This document shows positions 36,193 to 44,632 of a stretch of 60,738 bases of DNA, piece after piece. The notes beneath the pieces were generated by a model. It made no database searches, was not told the DNA's origin, and worked only from the letters and a program-made list of their open reading frames with translations. Each line of letters opens with the position of its first letter. Within the stretch, counting starts at the first letter, position 1. Both the position numbers and the translations under genes were made by a program. The stretch spans positions 1-60,738 of the forward strand of contig CAYGUI010000002.1 in NCBI GenBank assembly GCA_964353115.1, read 5' to 3'. The stretch is from CAYGUI01 sp964353115. Lineage in GTDB: Bacteria > Pseudomonadota > Gammaproteobacteria > JAGOUU01.

Positions 36193-36204
36193 TGGTGGAG
36201 GCGG
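36193..36204 (+). repeat. 12-bp direct repeat of the tmRNA 3' end (possible att remnant)
   Basis: TGGTGGAGGCGG here is identical to the complement of the tmRNA 3' terminus at 36985-36996 and in the same orientation. The next two bases, CG, fit the tmRNA consensus of many bacteria. It lies downstream of the ssrA 3' end, where an attachment site of an integrated element would be expected. Confidence 0.45.
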
Positions 36205-36291
36205 CGACTATTTAATTTAATGTAAATCATTGAATTTGATGTAATTAATTTTTGAAAAATAAATAGGCACCACCAAAAGTACCCAGATAGA

Positions 36292-36867
36292 TTACGAGCT
36301 AATAATTTTTTTACCGCCATTAAGAGCACCTTTTATTTCTGAGGAGCTATCTATATACACTTCACCAATCCCTGATTCAAAAGTTATATCTCCACTTACA
36401 GTGCTACCATTTGCTAATATTACAGTTTGTACCACCTTGGCATATGTAATTTTTTTAACAAATATACTGTTAATTGAGCATTTTGAAAAATGTGCTTTTT
36501 GAGCAAGTAATGTAAGTCCATTTAAAAAGAGGCAATTATTAGTGCTTATATTCCCACTAAAACTAGCGTTTCCTTTTAAAGAGCAATATTCCAGCGTAGC
36601 TACTCCATTAGCGAATACATCTGATTCAAATATTGTGTTGAATGCTTTAAGCTGCCCGTTAACTATTATAATATCTTTTACAATAGTATTATCTTTTAAT
36701 GTGGCCTCACCATTTACCTTTAATTTGCTGCTGACTATATTATTACTTATTTTATAAGATCCGTTGATAGTCTGAAATAAGTGTTCTGGAGATGACTGTA
36801 TGCTAGGTGATGTTGTAATAATCATAAAAATAATACCTATTTTAATTAATAGACAAAGATTGCTCAA
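36292..36867 (-). CDS. exported repeat-like protein of unknown function, 191 aa
   Basis: This protein probably starts at TTG 36867, because only that start gives a complete signal peptide (LLIKIGIIFMIITTS); an ATG 42 bases later would lose it. The mature part is a series of short beta-type repeats with alternating hydrophobic residues and frequent Asn, Gly and Ser (GEATLKDNTIVKD, NGQLKAFNTIFESD, NGSTVSGDITF). This resembles bactofilin-like or right-handed beta-helix proteins. No family is firmly recognised. It is the only gene between the ssrA 3' end and the 12-bp repeat at 36193, so it may be cargo of a decayed integrated element. Confidence 0.6.
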   Translation of the reverse strand: MSNLCLLIKIGIIFMIITTSPSIQSSPEHLFQTINGSYKISNNIVSSKLKVNGEATLKDNTIVKDIIIVNGQLKAFNTIFESDVFANGVATLEYCSLKGNASFSGNISTNNCLFLNGLTLLAQKAHFSKCSINSIFVKKITYAKVVQTVILANGSTVSGDITFESGIGEVYIDSSSEIKGALNGGKKIISS

Positions 36868-36984
36868 AATATCGACTCTGATTAAAAGTATAAAAACGAT
36901 AAATTAAATTTACCCCTCCGAAAAGAATGCCCAGAAATAACTCCGTCCACATACTTTATTATGAAATGTTGTTAGATTAGAATA

Positions 36985-36996
36985 TGGTGGAGGCGG
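36985..36996 (+). repeat. 12-bp direct repeat at tmRNA 3' end
   Basis: TGGTGGAGGCGG is the complement of the tmRNA acceptor end and is repeated at 36193-36204. Confidence 0.45.
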
Positions 36997-37353
36997 TGGG
37001 AATTGAACCCACGTCCGCAATCCTTTTTCCGATAAGCTCTACATGTTTAGTAGCGTTCTTGTTTTAACATATGAGCACTCAACGTACAAAGTAAACCCAT
37101 ATGCGAGCTCTAATGTTTTCGAAGCTTAACTTGAGCAGTTTTAAGCCCTTATCTCATGTATATAACCGTAACATTCAGGCCATGAGCAACTAGAAGTTAC
37201 GGGTCTAAAGCTGGTTATTAAGCAGCTTTTAGATCAGCGCTAGCGAAGTTTTCGTCGTTTGCGTTTATGGTTTTGCAACATTTTTTACGAGAAAGTTACG
37301 TCCTCGACATGCACTTAAAAGCGTCCAGACCCCGTCGAAGCCAAGTCGCCCCC
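36985..37353 (-). ncRNA. ssrA: transfer-messenger RNA (tmRNA)
   Basis: tmRNA rescues stalled ribosomes and tags the incomplete protein for degradation. The 5' end GGGGGCGACTTGGCTTCGAC (at 37353) pairs as acceptor stem with the 3' end CGCCTCC-ACCA (at 36985), with the usual G-U pair at position 3 for alanine identity. The T-arm GTGGGTTCAATTCCCAC is next to it. The tag reading frame starts at GCA 37262 and encodes ANDENFASADLKAA (14 codons), then two stops (37220-37215). The tag begins like that of E. coli but is longer. Length is 369 nt. Confidence 0.96.
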
Positions 37354-37360
37354 AACTACT

Positions 37361-37366
37361 ATTATA
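37361..37366 (-). promoter_or_regulatory. -10 box of ssrA
   Basis: On the minus strand TATAAT lies 7 bases upstream of the predicted first base of tmRNA. No good -35 hexamer is present at 17 bases (TAGCAT is found). Confidence 0.6.
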
Positions 37367-37399
37367 CGATATTTGCTGCTAAAATGCTATGGTGTTGCT

Positions 37400-37470
37400 C
37401 TGGATTCCCGCCTGCGCGGGAATGACGGAGGGAGCGCGGGAATGACGGAGGGAGCGCGGGAATGACGGGG
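37400..37470. repeat. CGTCATTCCCGC-type palindrome with 20-bp tandem array
   Basis: The palindrome CTGGATTCCCGC..GCGGGAATGACGG starts at 37400. Its right arm continues as a 20-bp unit (37416-37435, 37436-37455, and a partial copy to 37470). It lies between ssrA and phr. Confidence 0.88.
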
Positions 37471-37497
37471 TGGTAAAATCAAATACTTAAGGACAAG

Positions 37498-38916
37498 ATG
37501 ACAGCAAAAAAACGAATAATAGTTTGGTTTCGTTTAGATTTTAGGTTAAAAGACAATCCAGCACTAAATAATGCCGTAAAGGATGCTGATTCGATTCTTC
37601 CACTTTTTATCTATAATTCTGAAGATAAGCACTATATTGGTGCGGCTCAAGCCTGGTGGCTTCATAATACACTGAATCAGCTAGAAGAAAATCTTAAAAA
37701 ACATAAGCAAAAATTAGTAATATTAGCTGGTAATTATAAAGACGAATTATTAAAAATTATCAAAAACAATAATATTTCTGCAATATATTGTAACGATGTC
37801 CCAACACCGGCATTTATAAATTATGATAAAAAATTATCTGAGTTATTAGAAAAAAATGACGTAGAATTTAAAATATTTGATAATTATTTACTGCATAGTC
37901 CAGATTTAATACTCAATAAGTCTAAAGCTAATTTTAAAGTATTCACACCTTTTTGGCGTACTGTGCAAGAAAAACTATCTTTACCAAAAATTTTACCAAT
38001 ACCAAATTTCGAAAAAGTATCAAGTATTGCCCTGAAAAATATAGATTATAAAAAAATAGCAGACTTAAAATTACTACCAACCAATCCTGATTGGGCTGCG
38101 CAATTTACCAAATTTTGGCAGCCAGGGGAAGAATCAGCACATAAAATTTTTACTAAATTTAATCATGAAATTATCGAAGATTATAAAAAATTGCGTGATT
38201 TTCCTGCAAAAATTGGTACATCACAATTATCCCCACACATTCATTTTGGAGAAATTTCTGTTAATTATCTTTATCAAAAAGCTGAGAAACCTGCAGTTAC
38301 CTTTTTGAGTCAATTGGGTTGGCGCGAATTTTCTTATAATTTATTACATTATTATCCAAATTTAGCGAAAAAAGATTTACAAAAAACTTTAGAAAATTTT
38401 ATTTGGCAGAAAAATAAAAAATTATTAACACTATGGAAACAGGGTAAAACTGGTTATCCGATTATCGATGCTGGCATGCGTCAGTTATGGCACAGTGGTT
38501 ATATGCATAATCGAGTACGTATGATCGTTGCATCTTTTTTAACTAAAGATTTACAAATCGATTGGCGAGTTGGTGAGCGTTGGTTTTTTGAAACTTTACT
38601 TGATTATGATATGGCCAATAATGCCGCTAGTTGGCAGTGGGTAGCAGGCTGTGGTGCTGATCCGGTGCCGTATTTTCGAGTTTTTAATCCAACTTTACAA
38701 AGCAAGAAATTTGATGCTGATGGTGATTATATTCGCACTTGGGTACCTGAGCTTAAGAATATTCCTGAAAAATACATTCATGAACCAGTAAAATATGCCG
38801 ATAAAGTACTAGAGTATGGTGTAACTATAGGAAAAGATTATCCCTATCCTATTGTTAACCATGATGAAATGCGTAAAAAGTACTTAAGTTTACATAAAAA
38901 AATTGGTGGTGATTAG
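37498..38916 (+). CDS. phr: deoxyribodipyrimidine photolyase
   Basis: This flavoenzyme uses light to split UV-induced pyrimidine dimers. The 472-aa protein has an N-terminal antenna-type domain (IVWFRLDFRLKDNPAL) and a C-terminal FAD-binding domain. The latter contains WREF, RQLWHSGYMHNRVRM, WQWVAGCGADPVPYFRVFNP and RTWVPEL motifs typical of class I photolyases. TTAAGGAC precedes ATG 37498. Presence of a photolyase argues that the organism is at least sometimes exposed to light outside a host. Confidence 0.93.
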   Translation: MTAKKRIIVWFRLDFRLKDNPALNNAVKDADSILPLFIYNSEDKHYIGAAQAWWLHNTLNQLEENLKKHKQKLVILAGNYKDELLKIIKNNNISAIYCNDVPTPAFINYDKKLSELLEKNDVEFKIFDNYLLHSPDLILNKSKANFKVFTPFWRTVQEKLSLPKILPIPNFEKVSSIALKNIDYKKIADLKLLPTNPDWAAQFTKFWQPGEESAHKIFTKFNHEIIEDYKKLRDFPAKIGTSQLSPHIHFGEISVNYLYQKAEKPAVTFLSQLGWREFSYNLLHYYPNLAKKDLQKTLENFIWQKNKKLLTLWKQGKTGYPIIDAGMRQLWHSGYMHNRVRMIVASFLTKDLQIDWRVGERWFFETLLDYDMANNAASWQWVAGCGADPVPYFRVFNPTLQSKKFDADGDYIRTWVPELKNIPEKYIHEPVKYADKVLEYGVTIGKDYPYPIVNHDEMRKKYLSLHKKIGGD

Positions 38917-38917
38917 T

Positions 38918-39358
38918 ATGAGTATGGATAGATTTTGGATGGTAATATCAGATGCCTCTGTTGCTAAGATTTTTAAAGCCCAGAAAATTGGCGGCACAAT
39001 GAATTTTATAGCAAAAATTGAAAATGATTCAGCTCACCTTCATGATTCTGATATAGCTGCAGATAAATACGGTGATAGACAAAGTAGTAATTTAGGTGGT
39101 GGTAAAAGCTATGAGCAAAAATCTGATCCTAAAAAAGCTGAAATTAAAATCTTCGCTAAAAACTTAGTAAATTTTATAAGAGATAATATTCATGAATTTG
39201 AGCGATTAGTGCTTACAGCACCGCCAAAATTTATGCACGATTTACGAGAACATTTAACTCGTGATTTGCAAGATAAAATTGAATTAGAAATCGTTAAAGA
39301 TTATTCAAAAATGGCGACTGAAGAAATTGAGAAAGATTTGGAGAAGGGGCGACCGTAA
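38918..39358 (+). CDS. host attachment family protein (PF10116-like)
   Basis: This 146-aa protein fits the host-attachment family, named from plant-associated bacteria but of unproved molecular function. It contains the SDASVAKIF start, the DRQSSNLGGGKSYEQKSDPKKAEI segment (in parts near 55-75), and an LTAPPKFMHDLREHL segment. The start is taken as ATG 38918, one base after the phr stop; a TTG at 38903 would overlap phr. Its TAA stop is provided by the TAAAAA edge of a palindromic element. Confidence 0.75.
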   Translation: MSMDRFWMVISDASVAKIFKAQKIGGTMNFIAKIENDSAHLHDSDIAADKYGDRQSSNLGGGKSYEQKSDPKKAEIKIFAKNLVNFIRDNIHEFERLVLTAPPKFMHDLREHLTRDLQDKIELEIVKDYSKMATEEIEKDLEKGRP

Positions 39359-39461
39359 AAAACCCCCCGGCGCTGGCGCGCCGACCCCCTTTACGAAAGG
39401 GGGTATAAGAACGCCCCCTTATTAAAGGGGGCAGAACGGCGAGGCCGGGCGGGGGTTTTTA
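39357..39461. repeat. composite palindromic element, copy 3
   Basis: AAAAAACCCCCC is followed by a GGCGCTGGCGCGCC palindrome, the CCCCCTTTACGAAAGGGGG hairpin, a GCCCCCTTATTAAAGGGGGC hairpin and GGGGGTTTTTAA. It lies between convergent genes. The left edge overlaps the stop of the host-attachment gene and the right edge (TTA) is the complement of the hemL stop. Confidence 0.92.
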
Positions 39462-40745
39462 AGAATTATCCAAAAAAGCCTTAGCAGCCTCTAAAGTTTT
39501 TTCAATATCAGCATCACTATGCGCCGAGCTGATAAATCCAGCTTCAAACGCTGACGGTGCTAAATAAACGCCGTTTTTTAGCATATGATGAAAAAATTTG
39601 TTAAAAAGTTCTTTATCGCAAGCCATTACATCTCTATAAAGCTCAATCTTTTTATCAGAATTATCTTTTGCAAAAAATATTCCAAACATTCCACCTAAAT
39701 AATTTGTTTTAACTTTTATATTTTTTTCAGTAAATATTTTAGTAAGGCCAGTGATTAATTTTTCAGTTTTTTTGCTTAAATTTTCGTAAAAATTTGGCTG
39801 TGTAATATTATCAAGTGCTGCAAGACCAGCTGCCATGGTGATTGGATTACCAGATAAAGTACCTGCTTGGTATACAGGGCCTTGCGGTGCTAAATAATCC
39901 ATAATTTCTTTTTTGCCGCCAAAAGCACCAACTGGCATGCCGCCACCGATAACTTTTCCGAAAGTTGTCAGATCAGGATTAACACCGTAATGACCTTGTG
40001 CGCCAGTTAAGCCAACACGAAATCCAGTCATAACTTCATCAAAAATTAATACTGCGCGATGCTCATCACAAAGCTCACGTAAACCTTGCAGAAAACCTTT
40101 TTTTGGTAAAACACAGTTCATATTACCAGCAACGGGTTCAACTATAACTGCCGCTATTTTTCCAGGATATTTAGCAAATAATCCTCCGACATCTTCTAAA
40201 TTATTATATTCAGCATTTAGTGTTTCAGAAGCAAAACTTTCTGGTACGCCTGGCGAGCTTGGAACACCAAGTGTTAAAGCTCCAGAGCCGGCATCGACTA
40301 ATAAACCATCACTGTGTCCATGATAGCAGCCAGTAAATTTTATAATTTTATTTTTGCCAGTAAAGCCGCGTGCTAAGCGTAATGTACTCATGGTAGCTTC
40401 GGTACCTGATGATACAAATCTAATTTTGTCCATTGATGGAATTAAATCGCATATTCTCTGTGCTAAATTTAGCTCAAGCTCAGTTGGAGCGCCGAAACTT
40501 AAACCATTTTCTACCGCTTTATTTACTTCTTGGTTAATGTGGGTATTTGCATGACCGCTGATTATGGCGCCCCATGAGCAAACATAATCAACGTATTTAT
40601 TTCCATCAACATCAAATAAATATGCGTCTTTGGCAGATTTAATGATTAGTGGATTGCCCCCAACACTCTTAAATGCACGAACTGGAGAGTTTACTCCGCC
40701 TGGTATGTATTTACATGATTTTTCGAAAATTTCTTGAGATTTCAT
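39459..40745 (-). CDS. hemL: glutamate-1-semialdehyde 2,1-aminomutase
   Basis: HemL converts glutamate-1-semialdehyde to 5-aminolevulinate in the C5 route of haem synthesis, using PLP. The 428-aa protein has the catalytic lysine K264 in TFGKVIGGGMPVGAF, DEVMTGFR upstream of it, and YHGHSDGLLVDAGSG. The length is normal. Haem made here would serve cytochrome bd and cytochrome c4 in this window. The final TAA coincides with the edge of the palindromic element. Confidence 0.96.
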   Translation of the reverse strand: MKSQEIFEKSCKYIPGGVNSPVRAFKSVGGNPLIIKSAKDAYLFDVDGNKYVDYVCSWGAIISGHANTHINQEVNKAVENGLSFGAPTELELNLAQRICDLIPSMDKIRFVSSGTEATMSTLRLARGFTGKNKIIKFTGCYHGHSDGLLVDAGSGALTLGVPSSPGVPESFASETLNAEYNNLEDVGGLFAKYPGKIAAVIVEPVAGNMNCVLPKKGFLQGLRELCDEHRAVLIFDEVMTGFRVGLTGAQGHYGVNPDLTTFGKVIGGGMPVGAFGGKKEIMDYLAPQGPVYQAGTLSGNPITMAAGLAALDNITQPNFYENLSKKTEKLITGLTKIFTEKNIKVKTNYLGGMFGIFFAKDNSDKKIELYRDVMACDKELFNKFFHHMLKNGVYLAPSAFEAGFISSAHSDADIEKTLEAAKAFLDNS

Positions 40746-40800
40746 AATTTTTTATGCGTATAATTTTGAGTAAGAATATATTTTACTGTGAAAATTATAC

Positions 40801-41652
40801 ATGAATAAACAAATTAAACTAAACAACATAACTTTTAGTAATGACAGCCCATTAGTTTTAATCGCAGGTCTTAACGTTTTAGAAGACTATAATTTGGCCG
40901 CAAAAACTTGTGAGACGATACAAAAAATATGCTCGGAACTTAAAATTCCATATGTTTTTAAAGCATCTTTTGATAAAGCAAATAGATCATCAATAACATC
41001 TTATCGTGGTCCAGGGCTAAAAAAAGGCATAGAGATATTCAAAAAATTAAAAAAAGAATTTAATGTGCCGATTATTACCGATATTCACGAACCACATCAG
41101 GCAGAAGATGTGGCTGAAGTTGCCGATATTTTACAGCTACCAGCATTTTTATCGCGTCAAACAGATTTAATTGAGGCACTGGCCAAAACTGGAAAATTAA
41201 TAAATATTAAAAAAGCTCAATTTTTAGCACCGCAAGAAATGAAGCATATTTTGAAGAAATTTGAGGATTTTGGTAATAATAATTTAATGCTTTGTGAGCG
41301 TGGAACAATGTTTGGCTATAACAATTTGGTTGTTGATATGCTGGGATTTCCAATCATGAAATCTTTTGGTTATCCGCTTATTTTTGATGTCACTCATTCA
41401 TTGCAACTTCCAGGTGGATTATCTACTAGCGCTGGTGGACGAGGGCAATTTGCTCTTGATTTGGCAAAATCTGGGGTCGTGCAAGGTCTAGCAGGGTTAT
41501 TTATTGAAACCCATCCTGATCCTAATTCAGCTTTGTGTGATGGCCCATGCGCCTTGCCACTTTCAGAGGTTAAAAGCTTCTTAAGTGAGATTGTTGAGGT
41601 TGATAAACTAGCGAAAACAAGTGAGAAATGTTACAATACTGAGTTTTTGTAA
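40801..41652 (+). CDS. kdsA: 2-dehydro-3-deoxyphosphooctonate aldolase (KDO-8-P synthase)
   Basis: KdsA condenses arabinose-5-phosphate and phosphoenolpyruvate to KDO-8-phosphate for the LPS inner core. The 283-aa protein carries KASFDKANRSSITSYRGPG-type (near residue 60), DIHEPHQA and FDVTHSLQLPGG motifs. It is divergent from hemL and followed by accD. It supports the presence of LPS, as do lptFG. Confidence 0.95.
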   Translation: MNKQIKLNNITFSNDSPLVLIAGLNVLEDYNLAAKTCETIQKICSELKIPYVFKASFDKANRSSITSYRGPGLKKGIEIFKKLKKEFNVPIITDIHEPHQAEDVAEVADILQLPAFLSRQTDLIEALAKTGKLINIKKAQFLAPQEMKHILKKFEDFGNNNLMLCERGTMFGYNNLVVDMLGFPIMKSFGYPLIFDVTHSLQLPGGLSTSAGGRGQFALDLAKSGVVQGLAGLFIETHPDPNSALCDGPCALPLSEVKSFLSEIVEVDKLAKTSEKCYNTEFL

Positions 41653-41670
41653 CTACTTGATTTTAAAATT

Positions 41671-42525
41671 ATGAGCTGGTTTAAAAAGCTTTTCCCATCA
41701 AAAATTAGAACTAAATCTGATACACGTCGCGGCTCTGTCCCTGAAGGTGTGTGGATCAAATGCGACAACTGTTTGGCAGCACTTTATGGCCAAGAGCTTG
41801 AGAGTAACTTACAAGTATGCTCTAAGTGCTCTCATCATTTGCGTCTTAGCGGTAGAAAAAGGTTAGACGTTTTTCTTGATGCTGAAGGGCGTGAAGAAAT
41901 TGCTGCTAATATTCAGCCAATTGATATTTTAAAATTTAAAGATAGTAAAAAATATCGCGATAGAATTCATCAAGCACAAAAAAATACCGGCGAAAAAGAT
42001 GCTTTAGTTGTAATGGCTGGACTTGTTAAAAATTCACCTGTTGTTGCTGCGGCGTTTGATTTTGACTTTATTGGCGGCTCGATGGGTGCTGTGGTCGGAG
42101 AAAAATTTGTTCAAGGCGTAGAATATGCGATAAAACATAATTTGCCTTTTATTTGCTTTTCTACCAGTGGTGGTGCGCGAATGCAAGAAGGATTATTCTC
42201 ACTATTTCAAATGGCAAAAACTAGCGCTGCACTTAAAAAATTAGCTAATAAAAAACTGCCTTATATTTCTGTTTTGGTTAATCCAACTTTTGGTGGCGTT
42301 TCTGCGTCATTAGCTATGCTAGGTGATATCAATATAGCTGAGCCAAAAGCATTAATTGGTTTTGCTGGACCGCGAGTTATTGAGCAGACAGTGCGTGAAA
42401 TATTGCCTGAAGGATTTCAAAAAAGTGAGTTTTTACTTGAGCATGGTTTTGTTGATCGTATTATTGATCGACGTGATTTGCGTGATGAAATTAAAAATAT
42501 AGTTTCTTTTTTAGCACATGGATAA
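41671..42525 (+). CDS. accD: acetyl-CoA carboxylase carboxyltransferase subunit beta
   Basis: AccD forms, with AccA, the carboxyltransferase that makes malonyl-CoA. The 284-aa protein has the N-terminal zinc ribbon C31-x2-C34 and C50-x2-C53, then the crotonase-type core with STSGGARMQEG and NPTFGGVSAS. Its end overlaps folC by 8 bases. The accD-folC-dedD-cvpA order is the classical gammaproteobacterial one. Confidence 0.96.
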   Translation: MSWFKKLFPSKIRTKSDTRRGSVPEGVWIKCDNCLAALYGQELESNLQVCSKCSHHLRLSGRKRLDVFLDAEGREEIAANIQPIDILKFKDSKKYRDRIHQAQKNTGEKDALVVMAGLVKNSPVVAAAFDFDFIGGSMGAVVGEKFVQGVEYAIKHNLPFICFSTSGGARMQEGLFSLFQMAKTSAALKKLANKKLPYISVLVNPTFGGVSASLAMLGDINIAEPKALIGFAGPRVIEQTVREILPEGFQKSEFLLEHGFVDRIIDRRDLRDEIKNIVSFLAHG

Positions 42526-43702
42526 ATCTGGTTGGTTACAGCACATTGATAATATTCATAAATTACGAATAGACTATACGCTTGAGCCAGTAAAAGAATT
42601 ATATAGCAAATTAAAATTCTCAAAAAATAAAATAGCCAAAACAATAATTACAGTAGCTGGAACTAATGGCAAAGGCTCAACTGTCGAATTATTAGAAAAA
42701 ATTTATTTGGCTGCAGGATATAAAACAGGTAGTTGTATTTCCCCGCATTTAGTTGATTTTAATGAACGAATTAGAATAAATAATCAAAAAATTTCAGATC
42801 AAGAATTAATCAGTGCTTTTGAGGTTGTTGAAAAACATAGAAAAGATCAAATTATAAGCTCTTTTTGTTTTACGACTATGGCTGCACTACATATTTTTTC
42901 ACAACATGATTTAGATGTAGTTATTTTAGAAGTAGGCATGGGAGGCAGGCTAGATGCAGTCAATGTAGTTGATAATGATTTGGCCATTATTACTTCTATT
43001 GGTTTAGATCATATGGAGTTTTTGGGGGATACAATAGAAAAAATAGCTTTTGAAAAAGCTGGAATAATACGTGAAAACGGCATTGTAATTAGCGGCGTAC
43101 GAGTAAAAGAGGCGCAAGAAGTTATTAGTAACATAGCTCAAGAAAAGCACGCAAAGATTTATGATATTAATAATATTTATGAAAATTTTGAATTAGATAA
43201 TATTTCTAAATTAATTCATCCAGATAATGCCGCGATAGCTTATAAAACTATCGAAGTCCTACAAGATATTTTGCCAATAAATAATTATAAAAATAATCAA
43301 AAAATATTAGATATATTTAAGAATTTTAAGTTACAAGGCCGCAAGCAAGAATTAGTTATTAAAAATAAAATAATCATATTAGATGTTGCCCATAATCTTC
43401 AAGCAGTTGAATATGTAATTAATTATTTAAAAGAAAATAAAATAAATGACATATTTGTGGTTTTTGGTGGTTTAAATACCAAGGATACAAATGGTATCTT
43501 AAAATTAATAAGCGATAATATTAATGTATTAAAATATTTTTTAGTAAAAGTTGATGCTGAAAAAGCCATGGATTTCCAGCAATTTAATAGCGTTTTAGAA
43601 GGTCTAGATGCCGCTATTTTAGAAGCAACTCAAGATAATATAATATTAGTATTAGGTTCATTTCATACAGTTAAACCGGTTATAGAAAAATATGTCAAGT
43701 AG
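42518..43702 (+). CDS. folC: dihydrofolate/folylpolyglutamate synthase
   Basis: FolC adds glutamate to dihydropteroate or tetrahydrofolate using ATP. The 394-aa protein has the P-loop GTNGKGST starting at G48, CISPHLVDFNERI, and EVGMGGRLDAVN. It overlaps accD by 8 bases and the next short gene by 11 bases, so the three are coupled. The length is somewhat below the E. coli 422 aa. Confidence 0.92.
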   Translation: MDKSGWLQHIDNIHKLRIDYTLEPVKELYSKLKFSKNKIAKTIITVAGTNGKGSTVELLEKIYLAAGYKTGSCISPHLVDFNERIRINNQKISDQELISAFEVVEKHRKDQIISSFCFTTMAALHIFSQHDLDVVILEVGMGGRLDAVNVVDNDLAIITSIGLDHMEFLGDTIEKIAFEKAGIIRENGIVISGVRVKEAQEVISNIAQEKHAKIYDINNIYENFELDNISKLIHPDNAAIAYKTIEVLQDILPINNYKNNQKILDIFKNFKLQGRKQELVIKNKIIILDVAHNLQAVEYVINYLKENKINDIFVVFGGLNTKDTNGILKLISDNINVLKYFLVKVDAEKAMDFQQFNSVLEGLDAAILEATQDNIILVLGSFHTVKPVIEKYVK

Positions 43703-43862
43703 AACTAAATTCATTCAGCGCTTTATTGGGGCTATTACATTGACGGCTTTTTTGGTAATTTTTTTACCAATATTATTTAATAAACGTCAATATAATGTTG
43801 ATGCTCCTAAAATTGAAAAAAATACGGTTAATATACCTGTAGATAATTTACGAAAAGCATAA
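43692..43862 (+). CDS. truncated DedD-like membrane peptide without SPOR domain
   Basis: A 56-codon ORF starts at ATG 43692 inside the end of folC and stops at 43862, 12 bases before cvpA. It has a basic N-terminus, one transmembrane helix (about residues 12-29, ending FLPILFN) and a short periplasmic tail. This is exactly the slot of dedD in accD-folC-dedD-cvpA. The N-terminal pattern fits DedD, but the C-terminal SPOR domain that binds septal peptidoglycan is absent. It is either a reduced DedD or a remnant; the identity rests on position and topology. Confidence 0.65.
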   Translation: MSSRTKFIQRFIGAITLTAFLVIFLPILFNKRQYNVDAPKIEKNTVNIPVDNLRKA

Positions 43863-43874
43863 GAGAATACTCAA

Positions 43875-44363
43875 ATGGAATTGAATGTTACAGATTTAAT
43901 AATCGCGGGAATAATCTCTGTTTCTGCATTTTTAGGAGTTAAACGAGGATTAGTAAAAGAAATTTTTTCCTTATTAACTTGGGCTTGCGCAGCGCTATTG
44001 TGCATAAAACATTCAAATTATGCATATAAATTTTTATCAAATTATATTAATGATACTGTTGTATTAACTGCAGCTTCTTACTCTAGTATCTTTCTTTTTG
44101 TTTTGATACTAGGCTCATTAATTTCAATATTTCTAACCAAAATAGTTAGTTTTTCTGGGATGGGTATTACTAATAGATTGACTGGCTCAATCTTTGGTAT
44201 TGCGCGTGGATTAATTATCGTATCTATTATGATTTTATTAATTAATACATCGCCATTTTCGCATAATAAATATTGGGAAAAATCTTCATTAGTACCAAAA
44301 TTTAAGCCAATTATTAATATCGCTGCTAATTATCCAAAAATTTTTGATCATAAATATCTTTAA
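43875..44363 (+). CDS. cvpA: CvpA family membrane protein
   Basis: This 162-aa inner-membrane protein has about four hydrophobic helices and the family start (DLIIAGIISVSAFLGVKRGLVKEIFSL). CvpA is needed for colicin V production in E. coli and for envelope homeostasis; its biochemical activity is not defined. The gene follows the reduced dedD. The next gene in E. coli, purF, is not here; instead a convergent small gene overlaps by 38 bases. Confidence 0.9.
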   Translation: MELNVTDLIIAGIISVSAFLGVKRGLVKEIFSLLTWACAALLCIKHSNYAYKFLSNYINDTVVLTAASYSSIFLFVLILGSLISIFLTKIVSFSGMGITNRLTGSIFGIARGLIIVSIMILLINTSPFSHNKYWEKSSLVPKFKPIINIAANYPKIFDHKYL

Positions 44364-44544
44364 TACTCTCAAGGTATTTTATTATTTCAGAGCTATCGTG
44401 CACTGAAATCATGGCGCTAATAGCTATCGTTGAGAGTTTTTTTGTTATTAGTTTAACGTCTTGTTTTTTCTGCGGATTACAGTTTTTAACAAATTTTTCG
44501 ATGTTTTGTACGGCATCGTGGTAAATCAAATCTGAACTAATCAT
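44326..44544 (-). CDS. small hypothetical protein, 72 aa
   Basis: I do not recognise it. It starts at ATG 44544 behind a TAGGAT site and reads into the cvpA 3' end (38-base overlap). The protein is helical and soluble with no signal peptide, rich in Lys, Ile and Ser, and contains one Cys. The plausible ribosome binding site is the main support. Confidence 0.4.
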   Translation of the reverse strand: MISSDLIYHDAVQNIEKFVKNCNPQKKQDVKLITKKLSTIAISAMISVHDSSEIIKYLESIKDIYDQKFLDN

Positions 44545-44632
44545 ATATTTATCCTATAATTTTATTGTTACAAGGAATATATTAAAAAATAATAACTATA
44601 AAAAAAATAATAAAAAATAGGATTTTTCTAAA

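Noticed and set aside
36985..37353. A tRNA-Ala gene at the CCACCA end
   Set aside because: Only the acceptor and T-arm are tRNA-like; no anticodon arm follows, and the 5' half pairs 350 bases away with the tag frame between, which is tmRNA.
43875..44363. cvpA followed by purF
   Set aside because: No purF motifs are found after cvpA; the next plus-strand gene is a glycosyltransferase.
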